Assembly (NCBI GenBank): GCA_028293625.1
Contig: JAQGOL010000030.1
Span: 913,313-977,312, forward strand
Source of the DNA: Chthoniobacteraceae bacterium
GTDB lineage: Bacteria > Verrucomicrobiota > Verrucomicrobiia > Chthoniobacterales > Chthoniobacteraceae
Direction of reading: 5' to 3'
Length of the DNA: 64,000 bases
Part shown: positions 18,138-27,512 of the stretch, in pieces
Position numbering within the stretch: position 1 is the first letter of the stretch
Layout: every line of letters begins with the position of its first letter
Made by a program: the position numbers and the translations under genes
Notes under the pieces: generated by a model
What the model saw: the letters and a program-made list of their open reading frames with translations, nothing else
The model's database searches: none
What the model was told of the DNA's origin: nothing

Positions 18138-19634
18138 TCAGACCTGGGAGCGGAACCGGACGACGCCGGTATTCAAGCTGCCGGCGGCCTCATTGAGCTC
18201 GCTGATGGCCAAAGTCGATTGGCGAAGCGATTCCACGGTCTGTTGCGCCGCTTCGGTTAATTGCATCAGGGCCTGGCTGATCTGCTCCGCGCCGGTGGTT
18301 TGCGCCTGCATTCCTTCGTTTACCGATTCCACCCGGGGCGCGAGTGCCTGCACCTGCATCAGGATTTGCGAGAGTTGCAAGCTCACCTGGCCGACGCCGT
18401 TTCTGCCAAGCCGCACTTCCTCGGTAAACTTATCCATTCCCATGACGCTGGCGGAGAGCGCCGATTGGATCTCGCGCACCATCTGCTCGATGTCGTAAGT
18501 GGCGACCGCGGTCTGGTCCGCCAAACGCCGGATCTCGGTTGCCACCACCGCAAAACCGCGTCCGTATTCCCCGGCTTTTTCCGCTTCAATCGCCGCGTTA
18601 AGGGAAAGCATATTGGTCTGATCGGCCACCTTGGTGATGGTGGTAATGACCTGGCCGATGTTTCCGGCTTTTTCACTCAGGACGGTCAGTTTGGCATTGA
18701 TGGAACTGGCCGCCTCCATCACCAGGCGCATGGTTTCCTCCATCTCCTTGAGACTGGCCTGGCCGCTTCCGGCCAGCGTGGCCGAGTGTTCAGCCACTTC
18801 GGAGACCTCATCCATGGTGCGCACCAGTTCGCGGGCGGTGGCGGAAATTTCCTTTGAGGTTGCCCCAATCTCGGCGGTCGTGGCGGCGATCTCGCTGGCG
18901 GTCGCCTGTTGCTCCTTGGAAGTCGCGGCAATTTCATTCATCGAAGTGCTCACCGTGACGCTGGAATCCTGCACGCGATCAAGGAGGGCCTTCAATGCCG
19001 TGGTCAGTTGCGCGATGCTGAGGCCGACTCCGAGGCAAACCAGAAGCACAAGCCCGTCACTGCCATACATCGCCCAGCGCCACCAACGGCTGCTGGCATG
19101 CGCCTGCTCAACCGCCGCCAGCCCCGCTGCATTGCTTTCGCTGACAAACGCATCCACCAGCTTCTCCTGCTGGCGGCGCGCGGGCAGGTAACTCTCGGTA
19201 TAGAACTTCCCGGCGGCGCTCGCGTCTGAAGCGATCATTTCCATGACTCGATTCTCCAGCTCGTTCAAGGTCAGCTTGTCGTATTGGGCGACCGCATCAA
19301 GCGCCTTGAGCAATTGCGGCAGCTGGCTCACCAACGGCCTAAGCTCCTCCGCCGCATGCTCCAGATCCGCGTCGGCGTCGAGTTTGCGTTTTTTTTCCAA
19401 CTCATTCTTTGGATCCATCAGAATGCCGCGCAACGCATCGCTCATCTGAAGCATGTCGAAACGAATGCGCTGGGCAGTGCCTAAAAGCTTCTCCTGCAGC
19501 GCCGCGGCGTCGCTGTCGATTTTGGACGCCTTCTGATCAACGCGCGCCGTGATGAAGTCGCTACAAAGAACGAGGCCGATGATCAAGGCCAGCATTCCTT
19601 TAAGGCGCCGTGTAATAGTCCAGTTTCTGCTCAT
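18138..19634 (-). CDS. Methyl-accepting chemotaxis protein without an evident HAMP domain
   Basis: 498 aa. There is one N-terminal TM (about 11-30), a mostly helical periplasmic domain of about 150 residues consistent with a four-helix-bundle sensor, a second TM (about 190-208), then the cytoplasmic signalling domain. Unlike its neighbour it passes almost directly from TM2 into the coiled coil with no recognisable HAMP. The tip contains [21 protein letters not shown] and [18 protein letters not shown]. The signalling part ([37 protein letters not shown]) is close to WspA and to the second MCP, so the two probably arose by tandem duplication with a swapped or shortened sensor part. Ligand unknown; WspA responds to surface contact in Pseudomonas. 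Confidence 0.92.
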   Translation of the reverse strand: MSRNWTITRRLKGMLALIIGLVLCSDFITARVDQKASKIDSDAAALQEKLLGTAQRIRFDMLQMSDALRGILMDPKNELEKKRKLDADADLEHAAEELRPLVSQLPQLLKALDAVAQYDKLTLNELENRVMEMIASDASAAGKFYTESYLPARRQQEKLVDAFVSESNAAGLAAVEQAHASSRWWRWAMYGSDGLVLLVCLGVGLSIAQLTTALKALLDRVQDSSVTVSTSMNEIAATSKEQQATASEIAATTAEIGATSKEISATARELVRTMDEVSEVAEHSATLAGSGQASLKEMEETMRLVMEAASSINAKLTVLSEKAGNIGQVITTITKVADQTNMLSLNAAIEAEKAGEYGRGFAVVATEIRRLADQTAVATYDIEQMVREIQSALSASVMGMDKFTEEVRLGRNGVGQVSLQLSQILMQVQALAPRVESVNEGMQAQTTGAEQISQALMQLTEAAQQTVESLRQSTLAISELNEAAGSLNTGVVRFRSQV

Positions 19635-19646
19635 CTCGCGGTTGGT

Positions 19647-21275
19647 TTATTTACGCAATTTAAAGCGTGATACCGCGGAGCCGAGCCCGCTTGAAACTTT
19701 GTTCAGCTCATCAATGGCGGCGCCTGATTGGTGGAGCGACTCGACGGTTTGCTGGGCCGCTTCGCTCAGTTGCCCGAGTGCCTGGGTGATTTCAGCCGCA
19801 CCGGTGGTTTGCGCCTGCATCCCTTCATTCACCAGCTCAATGCGCGGCGCCAGCGCCTGCACCTGCTGGATGATCTGCGATAATTGCCCGCCAACCTGCT
19901 GGACCTCCTGCATGCCGCGCCGCACTTCTTCGGAAAACTTGTCCATTCCCATTACTCCGGCGGAGACGGCCGATTGGATTTCGCGCACCATCTGTTCAAT
20001 GTCGTAAGTGGCCACCGCGGTCTGGTCCGCCAGGCGCCGGATTTCAGTTGCGACGACGGCAAATCCGCGTCCGTATTCGCCGGCTTTCTCCGCTTCGATT
20101 GCCGCGTTGAGGGAGAGCATGTTTGTCTGATCGGCCACTTTGGTGATGGTGGTGACCACCTGGCCGATGTTGCCGGCCTTCTCGCTGAGCACGGCGAGCT
20201 TTGCATTGATGGAACCGGCAGCCTCCATGACATGCCGCATGGTCTCTTCCATGTGCGTCAACCCCACCTGCCCGCTTCCCGCCAGGATCGCCGACTGTTC
20301 GGCCACCGTGGAGACTTCATCCATTGTTTTCACCAGCTCCCGCGAAGTCGCCGAGATCTCCTTGGAGGTGGCGCCGATTTCCGTCGTCGTGGCCGCGATC
20401 TCACTGGCGGTGGCCTGTTGTTCGCGGGCCGTCGCGGCGATCTCCATCACCGATGTGTTAATCTGGATGCCGGTTTGCTGCACCTGGCCGACCAGCATCG
20501 TGATCTCGTCGGTCATCCGATTAAAGCCGCCGGCCAAAACGCCAAACTCATCGTTGCGCGCAAGCTCAAGGCGCCGGGAAAAATCGCCCGTGCGCATCAC
20601 ATCGAGAATTTCAAGCAGCCGGCCCATCGGCCCCGTAATGGATTGGAAAAGAAAATAGCCGCAAATCGCGGCGAGCAGCAGGGCAATACCGAGGCTGATC
20701 CCAATCCCCATCTGAGCCAGGTGAACCGATTGCGCGATGGCGGTGATCGACTCTTTGGCTTCTGCCTGATCGTTTGCCACAAGCAGCCCGCTCGCCTTCT
20801 GCATCTCATCAAAGAGCGGTTTTAACTCGGTTTCATTGCGCCGGATCGCTTCCGGCTTGGTTGCCTCCACGCGGCTTTCCTTCAGCACCTCTTCCCGGAC
20901 TTTGATATAGTTGGCACGCGCCGCTTTGAATTTATTCGCAAGCTCCTTATCCTTATCGGTGACGCTCGTGGTTAGATAAGTCTCCAGCTGCGTATCAATA
21001 CGGCTGTGTGTGGCCTGCATTGTTTCCTCGAGCTTCGCCATTTTCGCGGGATCCTTTTGAAGAATATGCGCTTCCAGCAACGAATAGTTGCCCACCCCCT
21101 CAATGCGCATATCGGTGGTGTATTCCAAGCCAACCAATGAGTTGGTGCTCAGGTCCTCGGTTTCATCGCTGATATGGATCAGCCGGGTATAAGCGAGGGC
21201 CGACATCACCACCATCAAGGCGAGAATGACGCCGAAACTCGCTAAAATGCGGCTGCGAATAGTCCAATCTTTCAT
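19647..21275 (-). CDS. Methyl-accepting chemotaxis protein with HAMP (WspA-like)
   Basis: 542 aa and first gene of the chemosensory operon. N-terminal TM (about 9-28), helical periplasmic domain (about 30-185), TM2 (about 192-212), HAMP (FLFQSITGPMGRLLEILDVM.. NDEFGVLAGGFNRM), then a signalling hairpin with [20 protein letters not shown] and the tip [21 protein letters not shown]. Length, order and wording match WspA (about 540 aa). It ends close to a membrane-proximal coiled coil with no evident CheR-tethering pentapeptide. The 229-bp region upstream should hold the operon promoter, but I could not pick a convincing one. Twelve bp separate it from the second MCP. Confidence 0.94.
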   Translation of the reverse strand: MKDWTIRSRILASFGVILALMVVMSALAYTRLIHISDETEDLSTNSLVGLEYTTDMRIEGVGNYSLLEAHILQKDPAKMAKLEETMQATHSRIDTQLETYLTTSVTDKDKELANKFKAARANYIKVREEVLKESRVEATKPEAIRRNETELKPLFDEMQKASGLLVANDQAEAKESITAIAQSVHLAQMGIGISLGIALLLAAICGYFLFQSITGPMGRLLEILDVMRTGDFSRRLELARNDEFGVLAGGFNRMTDEITMLVGQVQQTGIQINTSVMEIAATAREQQATASEIAATTTEIGATSKEISATSRELVKTMDEVSTVAEQSAILAGSGQVGLTHMEETMRHVMEAAGSINAKLAVLSEKAGNIGQVVTTITKVADQTNMLSLNAAIEAEKAGEYGRGFAVVATEIRRLADQTAVATYDIEQMVREIQSAVSAGVMGMDKFSEEVRRGMQEVQQVGGQLSQIIQQVQALAPRIELVNEGMQAQTTGAAEITQALGQLSEAAQQTVESLHQSGAAIDELNKVSSGLGSAVSRFKLRK

Positions 21276-21447
21276 AAGGGGGTGGTAATCGGAATTCCTG
21301 TTCGGAGCATGTATCGGACCGGCGTGCCTTTATTCTCAGAATCTGATGCGGCAGCGCTCCCTTTTAATGAAGCACGCAATTTAATCAAAAATCGTGCTTG
21401 CCTGCCAAACCAAGCAGGATAGCTTTCGCCTTGTTCTGGGGGGAACA

Positions 21448-21491
21448 GCGCGGGCGTTTCGCCATTCGGCAAGCGCCCGCGCATTTTTTAT
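21448..21491 (+). terminator. Strong hairpin with T-rich tail on the plus strand
   Basis: GCGCGGGCGTTT at 21448-21459 pairs with AAGCGCCCGCGC at 21471-21482 (12 bp including one G-T pair), followed by ATTTTTTAT on the plus strand, the classic form of a rho-independent terminator. Both flanking genes read leftwards, so as written it would stop antisense transcription entering the radical SAM gene. On the minus strand, 14 bp past that gene's stop, the hairpin is followed by C-runs, not T-runs. Confidence 0.55.
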
Positions 21492-21504
21492 TTCCCCTTA
21501 CCTC

Positions 21505-23049
21505 TCATACCAGATGCCGCGCCTGGCGTTTCGGCTGGCTCGGCATCGCCCGCGAAGCCGGTTTTTTCTCCTCGGCTGGTTCAAGAAAAGAGAGTTTTTC
21601 CCTGCGCACTCCGCCGTGCCAATCGCGCTCCAGCGCTTCCACCACCTGTTCTCTGGGGAGAAGGCGTTCGCTCGTCAAAAACAGGAAGAGGTTTTCCGCC
21701 AATGCCGCCCGCGCGATCGAATGCAGCCGGCCAAGCCGCACCACCATCCAATCGGTGAGCCGCAGAAACTCCACAAAGGGAGAAGGCGCGCTTTCGTCAT
21801 TCTCGGAGGCGGTCCAGATCAGGGGGGTGGTCAGGGCGAAATTGCCGCTATTGGCCACCAAATCCCAAAGCCGCGCAAACCGGCGCATGCGTTGGAGCGA
21901 AGAAAAGTCGAGGAGCTTGTTGCGAAGGATTTCGTAAGGCGGCTGCGGCCCGTAAACCATCCCCCATTCCAGATCATGCCGCACAATGGGAGTGCCGCGG
22001 AGCCGTTTAAGAATGCCGACCTGGATTTCCTGGGGCCCAAGCGCGACAAGCCGGTCGAACCCTCGCCCAAAGCTGGCCATGTCCTCGCCGGGAAGCCCCA
22101 CGATAAGATCGGCGTGGATATGCACCCCGGTTTTTTCCCGCAAGTAACGGATGTTGTCTTCAAGCTTAACCAGGTTCTGGCGCCGGCTGATATTGCGCGA
22201 AGTCGCTTCATCGAACGTTTGAATGCCGACCTCAAACTGCAGCGCTCCGGCCGGGAACCGCGCGATGACTTCCCGGATTTGCTCCGGCAAACGATCCGGC
22301 ACCATTTCGAAATGGACAAAAAGGCCGTCCCGCCAATGCGCAAGGAAGAATTCCAGGATGGCGCGGCTGGTATTGAGATTAAGATTAAAAGTGCGATCGA
22401 CAAATTTGAACTGGCGCGCGCCGCGTTCGAGCAGGCGGCCAAGTTCTTCAAGAAACGGTTCCAGTGGCACGGCGCGCACCGGCACATCGAGGGAGGAGAG
22501 GCAGAACTCGCAGGTAAACGGGCAGCCGCGCGAGGCTTCGACATAAAGAACCCGATGCGCCAGATCGTGGTCGGAATAAAGCGAGTATGGGAAAGCGAGC
22601 GAATCGAGCGTCGGCAATTCGGAGACAATAATCTTCGCCGGTTTCGAAACGCCCGGTTCCGAACAAAGCAAAGCACGGCAGACTTCCGCAAATTTGATAT
22701 CCGCCTCGCCCGTAATGACGTGATCGGCCATTTCAACGATCGGCTGGCCGGCGATCTCATGACTGACTTCCGGGCCGCCGAGGATGATGATGATTTCCGG
22801 TCGCAGCCGTTTGAGCACCGCAATGACCTCGGAGGTGAGCGTCACATTCCAGATATAAACACCAAACCCGACAATGCGCGGCGAGTGCTGGAGAATGGCC
22901 TCGACGATTTCAAGCGGCCGCTGATTAATGTCGAACTCCTGAATGGCTGCGCGCTCCTGGAGTTCTCCAAGATTGGCCATGAGATAGCGCAGACCGAACG
23001 CCGCATGGATGTAGCGGGCATTGAGGGTGGTTAGGAGAATCTCAGACAT
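21505..23049 (-). CDS. B12-binding radical SAM protein (DUF4080 type)
   Basis: 514 aa. The N-terminal about 140 residues are a cobalamin-binding-like fold (LLTTLNARYIHAAFGLRYL, RIVGFGVYIWNVT, IIIILGGPEVSHE). A radical SAM core follows with the 4Fe-4S motif CPFTCEFC in YVEASRGCPFTCEFCLSS, then FKFVDRTFNLN and HADLIVGLPGED. The C-terminal part resembles DUF4080 (ILKRLRGTPI). Close relatives are widespread and poorly characterised; the reaction is unknown. A start at ATG 23047-23049 gives the typical opening MSEILLTTLNARY. A 546-codon open frame on the opposite strand across the whole gene is a shadow. Confidence 0.92.
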   Translation of the reverse strand: MSEILLTTLNARYIHAAFGLRYLMANLGELQERAAIQEFDINQRPLEIVEAILQHSPRIVGFGVYIWNVTLTSEVIAVLKRLRPEIIIILGGPEVSHEIAGQPIVEMADHVITGEADIKFAEVCRALLCSEPGVSKPAKIIVSELPTLDSLAFPYSLYSDHDLAHRVLYVEASRGCPFTCEFCLSSLDVPVRAVPLEPFLEELGRLLERGARQFKFVDRTFNLNLNTSRAILEFFLAHWRDGLFVHFEMVPDRLPEQIREVIARFPAGALQFEVGIQTFDEATSRNISRRQNLVKLEDNIRYLREKTGVHIHADLIVGLPGEDMASFGRGFDRLVALGPQEIQVGILKRLRGTPIVRHDLEWGMVYGPQPPYEILRNKLLDFSSLQRMRRFARLWDLVANSGNFALTTPLIWTASENDESAPSPFVEFLRLTDWMVVRLGRLHSIARAALAENLFLFLTSERLLPREQVVEALERDWHGGVRREKLSFLEPAEEKKPASRAMPSQPKRQARHLV

Positions 23050-23189
23050 TGCGAGGGCACTTAGCCACAGATTGCCGCCGTGGGAACACGGAAAATAGCG
23101 CTTATGCGGCCGGCGCGATTTATTGGCCTCCTTTTATCCTTCTGACGGGGGGCTTCCAATAGGAGACTTCGTGCCGCGTCGTTGTTGCA

Positions 23190-24116
23190 GTGGAGGACGG
23201 CACACGGCCTAATGGGGATGTGGTTACCAAGTTAAAACCGAGCCTGCCACTGATCGATGTGGAGAAGTTTGTGCCGGCCGCCATCACCGTTGTGAGGCGC
23301 TCGTTGGGATGGCATGGACTTTTTTTGCAGGAACGCCGCGGTGGATCCGGCGAGGTCCATTATCTTCCCGGCAACCGGCAGCATATTTTTTACTGCTTTC
23401 TGAATGCTCTGAATAGCGACGTGACCACGCCCAGTGGCACGAAAGCGATGTCGTACAAGGAAGGCGAAGGACGCTTCACGCCGGCCGGGCTGCCCGTGGT
23501 ATTTAAATGGACCGGCGAAGTGCGGGTGCTGATCCTCGGGTTTGAGCCGTGGTTTTTACAAAGGATTGCTGCCGAGCTCGGCACCTCCGGCCTCCTGACC
23601 ATGGATGCCAACAGCCGCAAACTCCCAGCCGAACACCGGGCCTGCATGCTCGTGCAGCAACTCGCCGGAGAACTCGATGCCGCCGCCGGCGCGCCGATTG
23701 TGGCTGAAGGACTCGCCCGCGCCATCGCAGTCCTGCTTTTGCGCGAATTCGACCGGCTGCCACCGAGCAAACTTCCCAAGGCCGCTCCGCCCGCCGCCGT
23801 CCTGCGCGCGGTTGAAGTGATGCGCAACCGGCTCTGCGAACCGCTTTCCCTGGAGGAACTTGCCAACGTCGCCGCGTTGAGCCCGTTCCATTTCGCCCGG
23901 CAATTTAAAACCGCCACCGGCCATCCCCCGCATGAATACCTGATCCGGCTCCGGGTCGATCGCGCCAAGGAACTGATCCGAACCCAGGGCCGCGAATGGA
24001 CCATGGCCGCCATCGCGCAGGAAAGCGGGTTCGCCGATCAAAGCCACATGGCGCGGCATTTTCGGCGGGTGCTTGGGGTGACGCCACGTGTTTTCGCGGA
24101 CGCCCATCCGCACTGA
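23190..24116 (+). CDS. AraC-family transcriptional regulator
   Basis: 308 aa if started at GTG 23190; the first about 15 residues are uncertain because no clear ribosome-binding site marks the start. The N-terminal portion resembles AraC-type sensor domains (FLQERRGGSGEVHYLPGN, RFTPAGLPVVFKWTG). The C-terminal about 100 residues are the AraC double helix-turn-helix: LSLEELANVAALSPFHFARQ, WTMAAIAQESGFADQSHMAR, HFRRVLGVTPRVF. It lies 163 bp upstream of the RND pump gene on the same strand, so it is a candidate activator of that pump and its adaptor. Divergent from the radical SAM gene with a 140-bp gap. Confidence 0.88.
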   Translation: MEDGTRPNGDVVTKLKPSLPLIDVEKFVPAAITVVRRSLGWHGLFLQERRGGSGEVHYLPGNRQHIFYCFLNALNSDVTTPSGTKAMSYKEGEGRFTPAGLPVVFKWTGEVRVLILGFEPWFLQRIAAELGTSGLLTMDANSRKLPAEHRACMLVQQLAGELDAAAGAPIVAEGLARAIAVLLLREFDRLPPSKLPKAAPPAAVLRAVEVMRNRLCEPLSLEELANVAALSPFHFARQFKTATGHPPHEYLIRLRVDRAKELIRTQGREWTMAAIAQESGFADQSHMARHFRRVLGVTPRVFADAHPH

Positions 24117-24279
24117 GAAGGAGCAAGCGCGTTCTCCGAGTCGCGCAAGGACGTTCAAGGCGGATCGGTATTTGTCTGCCAGCCTCTGCCGCTCATTGAA
24201 CATTTACGCGTCTCATTCCTTCGCCCGTCAGGCGCGTCAAAAAAAGGCCTGACCCCCACGGCCTGCGCAAACACCGCCC

Positions 24280-27200
24280 ATGTGGATCGTCCGCCTTGCA
24301 CTTAGCCGTCCCTACACCTTCGTGGTGTTATCGCTGATCCTGTTGCTGCTCACGCCTTTTGTGTTGCTGCGCACGCCGACCGATATTTTCCCGGCCATCA
24401 ATATCCCGGTCATCTCGGTGATCTGGCAAAACGCGGGACTCAACGCGCAGGAGTTTGAGCAGCGGATCATTTACACCCACGAGCGGGCACTCAGCGCCAC
24501 GGTCAACGATATCGAGCATGTCGAGTCGAATGCCTACAATGGCGTGGGCATCATCAAGGTGTTCCTGCGTCCGGGCGCTTCAGTCGATGCCGGCGTCGCG
24601 CAGATCACCGCGGTTGCGCAAACCATTCTGCGTCAAATGCCGCCTGGCCAGACCCCGCCGCTGGTGATTCGTTACAACGCCTCCACGGTGCCGATCCTGC
24701 AATACAGCATGACCAGCAAGACGCTCTCGGAGCAGGAGATTTACGACATGGGTCAAAATCAGATCCGGCTCGGGCTTTCGACCGTTCAGGGAGCGCAATT
24801 GCCGTGGCCATACGGTGGAAAAACGCGGGTGGTTTCCGTCGATATCGATCTGGCGGCCCTCAAGGCGCGCAATCTCAAACCGCAGGATGTGGTGGAAGCC
24901 ATCGCCGCGCAGAACCTGATCCTTCCCGGAGGCACAACCAAGATCGGCGAGACCGAATACAGCGTGGAGCTCAATGGGAGCCCGGCGATCCTCGATGAGC
25001 TTAACAAACTGCCAATCAAACGCGTCAATGGATCGACCATTTCGGTGCGCGACGTGGCGCAGGTGCGCGATGGCTATCTGCCTCAGCAGAATATCGTGCG
25101 CCAGGACGGCCAACGCGGCGCCTTGCTCACCGTCTTAAAAAGCGGCATGGCTTCCACGCTCGAAGTCGCCAAACGGGTCAAGGGCGAACTCCCCCGGATC
25201 ATGCTGGGGCTGCCGCCCGATGCCGCCGGACATCCCTCGGATCTCGAGGTCAGGGAGTTTGCCGATCAATCGCTCTTTGTGAAAGCGGCCGTCGATGGCG
25301 TTTTAAAAGAAGGGGTGATTGCCGCGGCTCTGACCGCCGTGATGATCCTGCTTTTCATTGGTTCATGGCGGAGCACGCTGATCATCACCCTTTCCATTCC
25401 GCTGGCCGTGCTCAGCTCCGTTGCGATCCTGAGCGCGCTGGGCGAGACCATTAATCTGATGACGCTTGGCGGTCTCTCGCTTGCCGTCGGAATCCTGGTG
25501 GACGACGCCACCGTGGAGATTGAAAACGTGCATCGCCAGATGGCGACGGGCCAACCCTTGCACGACGCCATTCTTGCCGGAGCCCAGGAAATCGCGTTGC
25601 CGGCGCTCGTCTCGACCTTCTGTATTTGCATCGTTTTTGTGCCGATGTTCTTCCTGACCGGTGTGGCGCGTTACCTTTTCGTGCCGCTGGCCGAGGCGGT
25701 GGTGTTTGCGATGCTTGCCAGTTATGTCCTTTCCCGGACGCTGATTCCAACGCTCGTCATGTGGTTTTACCGGAATGCGCCCCATCACACCGGGGAAGAA
25801 AACCTCGATGCCCCGGCTCCCAACACTTCGGTTTTCCTGCGCCCTTTTTCCGTGATTCATCGCGGTTTTGAACGCGGTTTTGCCAGGTTCCGCGCCCACT
25901 ACCGCGTCTTGCTTGTGGCGTTGCTGAACCGGCGCGCCCTGTTTGGATGGATCTTTCTGGCGCTCTGCGGTGGCTCTTTGCTGCTGGTTCCTTTGCTGGG
26001 ACGCGATTTCTTTCCCAATGTCGATGCCGGCCAGATCCGGTTGCATGTGCGCGCCCGCACCGGCACCCGGATCGAGGAGACGGCCCGCCTGGTTGATGCG
26101 GTGGAAAAGTCCATTCGTGATGTGGTGCCGGAGCATGAGATTGCCGGAGTGCTCGACAATATCGGGTTCCCGAACTCGGGCATCAGCATGAGCTACTCCA
26201 ACAGCGGCCTCATTGGCACCGGGGATGCCGATATTCTAGTCTCGCTCAAGGAAGGGCATCGGCCGACCGACGATTATGTGCGGGCGCTTCGACTGAAGCT
26301 CAACCGCGATTATCCAGGCACCAAATTCTATTTCCTGGCTGCCGATATTGTCAGCCAAACGCTGAACCTCGGATTGCCGGCCCCTTTTGATGTGCAGATT
26401 TATGGACGAGATCAAACCGGCAACCGGGCCGTGGCGGCGCGTTTGGCCGAGAAGATCCGGCAGGTGCCTGGAGCGGTCGATGTGCGCGTGCAGCAACCGG
26501 CCGATCAACCACGTTTGCAGCTGGCGGTTGACCGCGACAAAGCCGCTGAAATGGGGCTGACAGAACGCGATGTGGCCAACTCGGTCTTGTTGAGCTTAAG
26601 CGGCAGCGGCCAGGTACAGCCGCTTTACTGGCTCAACCCAAAGCTCGGAATCCAGTATCTGGTCAATGTCCGCGTGCCGGAATACTCGATGGATTCAATG
26701 ACGGCCCTGGAAAGCCTGCCAATCAGCGTTGGCCGCACCGGGGAAGCGGATGGCCAGATCCTTGCAAACCTGGCTACTGTGCAGCGCGGCCAGGGCGCGG
26801 CGGTGGTTTCCCATTACAATGTGTCGCCTGTGGTCGACGTTTTTGGCGGGGTCAGCGGGCGCGATCTGGGCGGCGTCTATTCGGATATCAAACCGCTGGT
26901 GGAAGCTGCGAAAAAAGAACTGCCGCGAGGCAGCTTTATCATGTTGCGCGGCCAGGCGGATACGATGGAAAGCAGTTTCCTGGGGCTGGGCGTCGGATTG
27001 GTTATGGCGCTGGTTCTTGTCTACCTCCTTTTGGTGATCAATTTCCAAAGCTGGCTTGACCCGTTTATCATCATCAGCGCGCTGCCGGCTGCGCTGGCCG
27101 GCGTGGTCTGGGCGCTCTATTTAACCCAAACCACGCTGAGCGTTCCGGCACTGATGGGCGCAATCATGAGCCTTGGCGTTGCGACCGCCAATTCGGTGCT

Positions 27201-27510
27201 CGTGGTTAGCTTTGCCCGGGACAGCCTTGCCCGCGGACAGCTTTCCCACGATGCCGCGCTGGAAGCCGGGTCGACCCGGTTGCGCGCGGTGCTGATGACT
27301 GCGCTTGCCATGATGATCGGCATGCTTCCCATGAGCCTCGGACTGGGTGAAGGCGGCGAACAAAATGCGCCGCTGGCCCGCGCGGTCATTGGCGGACTCT
27401 TCCTTGCCACGCTCGCCACCCTCTTTTTTGTCCCCGCAGTCTTCAGCGTGCTCCATCGGCGCACGATTCAATCACAGCCCGCGCCTGAAGCGGCACTTGC
27501 CACCGTCTGA
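24280..27510 (+). CDS. RND efflux pump inner-membrane subunit
   Basis: 1076 aa, the usual AcrB/HAE1 length. TM1 (about 12-30), then porter-domain segments (LLRTPTDIFPAINIPVISV, IYTHERALSATVNDIEHVES). The TM4 proton-relay motif GILVDDATVEIEN retains both aspartates of AcrB D407/D408. The second half repeats the fold with TMs up to about residue 1050. The opening MWIVRLALSRPYTF is typical of a subclass found in Acidobacteria, Verrucomicrobia and Proteobacteria in which the pump gene precedes the adaptor gene. Heavy-metal (CusA) signature residues were not seen; substrate unknown. The adaptor gene starts 2 bp after the stop. Confidence 0.95.
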   Translation: MWIVRLALSRPYTFVVLSLILLLLTPFVLLRTPTDIFPAINIPVISVIWQNAGLNAQEFEQRIIYTHERALSATVNDIEHVESNAYNGVGIIKVFLRPGASVDAGVAQITAVAQTILRQMPPGQTPPLVIRYNASTVPILQYSMTSKTLSEQEIYDMGQNQIRLGLSTVQGAQLPWPYGGKTRVVSVDIDLAALKARNLKPQDVVEAIAAQNLILPGGTTKIGETEYSVELNGSPAILDELNKLPIKRVNGSTISVRDVAQVRDGYLPQQNIVRQDGQRGALLTVLKSGMASTLEVAKRVKGELPRIMLGLPPDAAGHPSDLEVREFADQSLFVKAAVDGVLKEGVIAAALTAVMILLFIGSWRSTLIITLSIPLAVLSSVAILSALGETINLMTLGGLSLAVGILVDDATVEIENVHRQMATGQPLHDAILAGAQEIALPALVSTFCICIVFVPMFFLTGVARYLFVPLAEAVVFAMLASYVLSRTLIPTLVMWFYRNAPHHTGEENLDAPAPNTSVFLRPFSVIHRGFERGFARFRAHYRVLLVALLNRRALFGWIFLALCGGSLLLVPLLGRDFFPNVDAGQIRLHVRARTGTRIEETARLVDAVEKSIRDVVPEHEIAGVLDNIGFPNSGISMSYSNSGLIGTGDADILVSLKEGHRPTDDYVRALRLKLNRDYPGTKFYFLAADIVSQTLNLGLPAPFDVQIYGRDQTGNRAVAARLAEKIRQVPGAVDVRVQQPADQPRLQLAVDRDKAAEMGLTERDVANSVLLSLSGSGQVQPLYWLNPKLGIQYLVNVRVPEYSMDSMTALESLPISVGRTGEADGQILANLATVQRGQGAAVVSHYNVSPVVDVFGGVSGRDLGGVYSDIKPLVEAAKKELPRGSFIMLRGQADTMESSFLGLGVGLVMALVLVYLLLVINFQSWLDPFIIISALPAALAGVVWALYLTQTTLSVPALMGAIMSLGVATANSVLVVSFARDSLARGQLSHDAALEAGSTRLRAVLMTALAMMIGMLPMSLGLGEGGEQNAPLARAVIGGLFLATLATLFFVPAVFSVLHRRTIQSQPAPEAALATV

Positions 27511-27512
27511 CC

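Noticed and set aside
19884..20825. 313-codon plus-strand frame
   Set aside because: Antisense to the WspA-like MCP; His/Gly/Asp-rich translation typical of the reverse of MCP coiled coils.
21394..23034. 546-codon open frame on the plus strand
   Set aside because: Lies fully antisense to the radical SAM gene, whose motifs are intact; the translated product is Arg/Pro-rich without recognisable domains.
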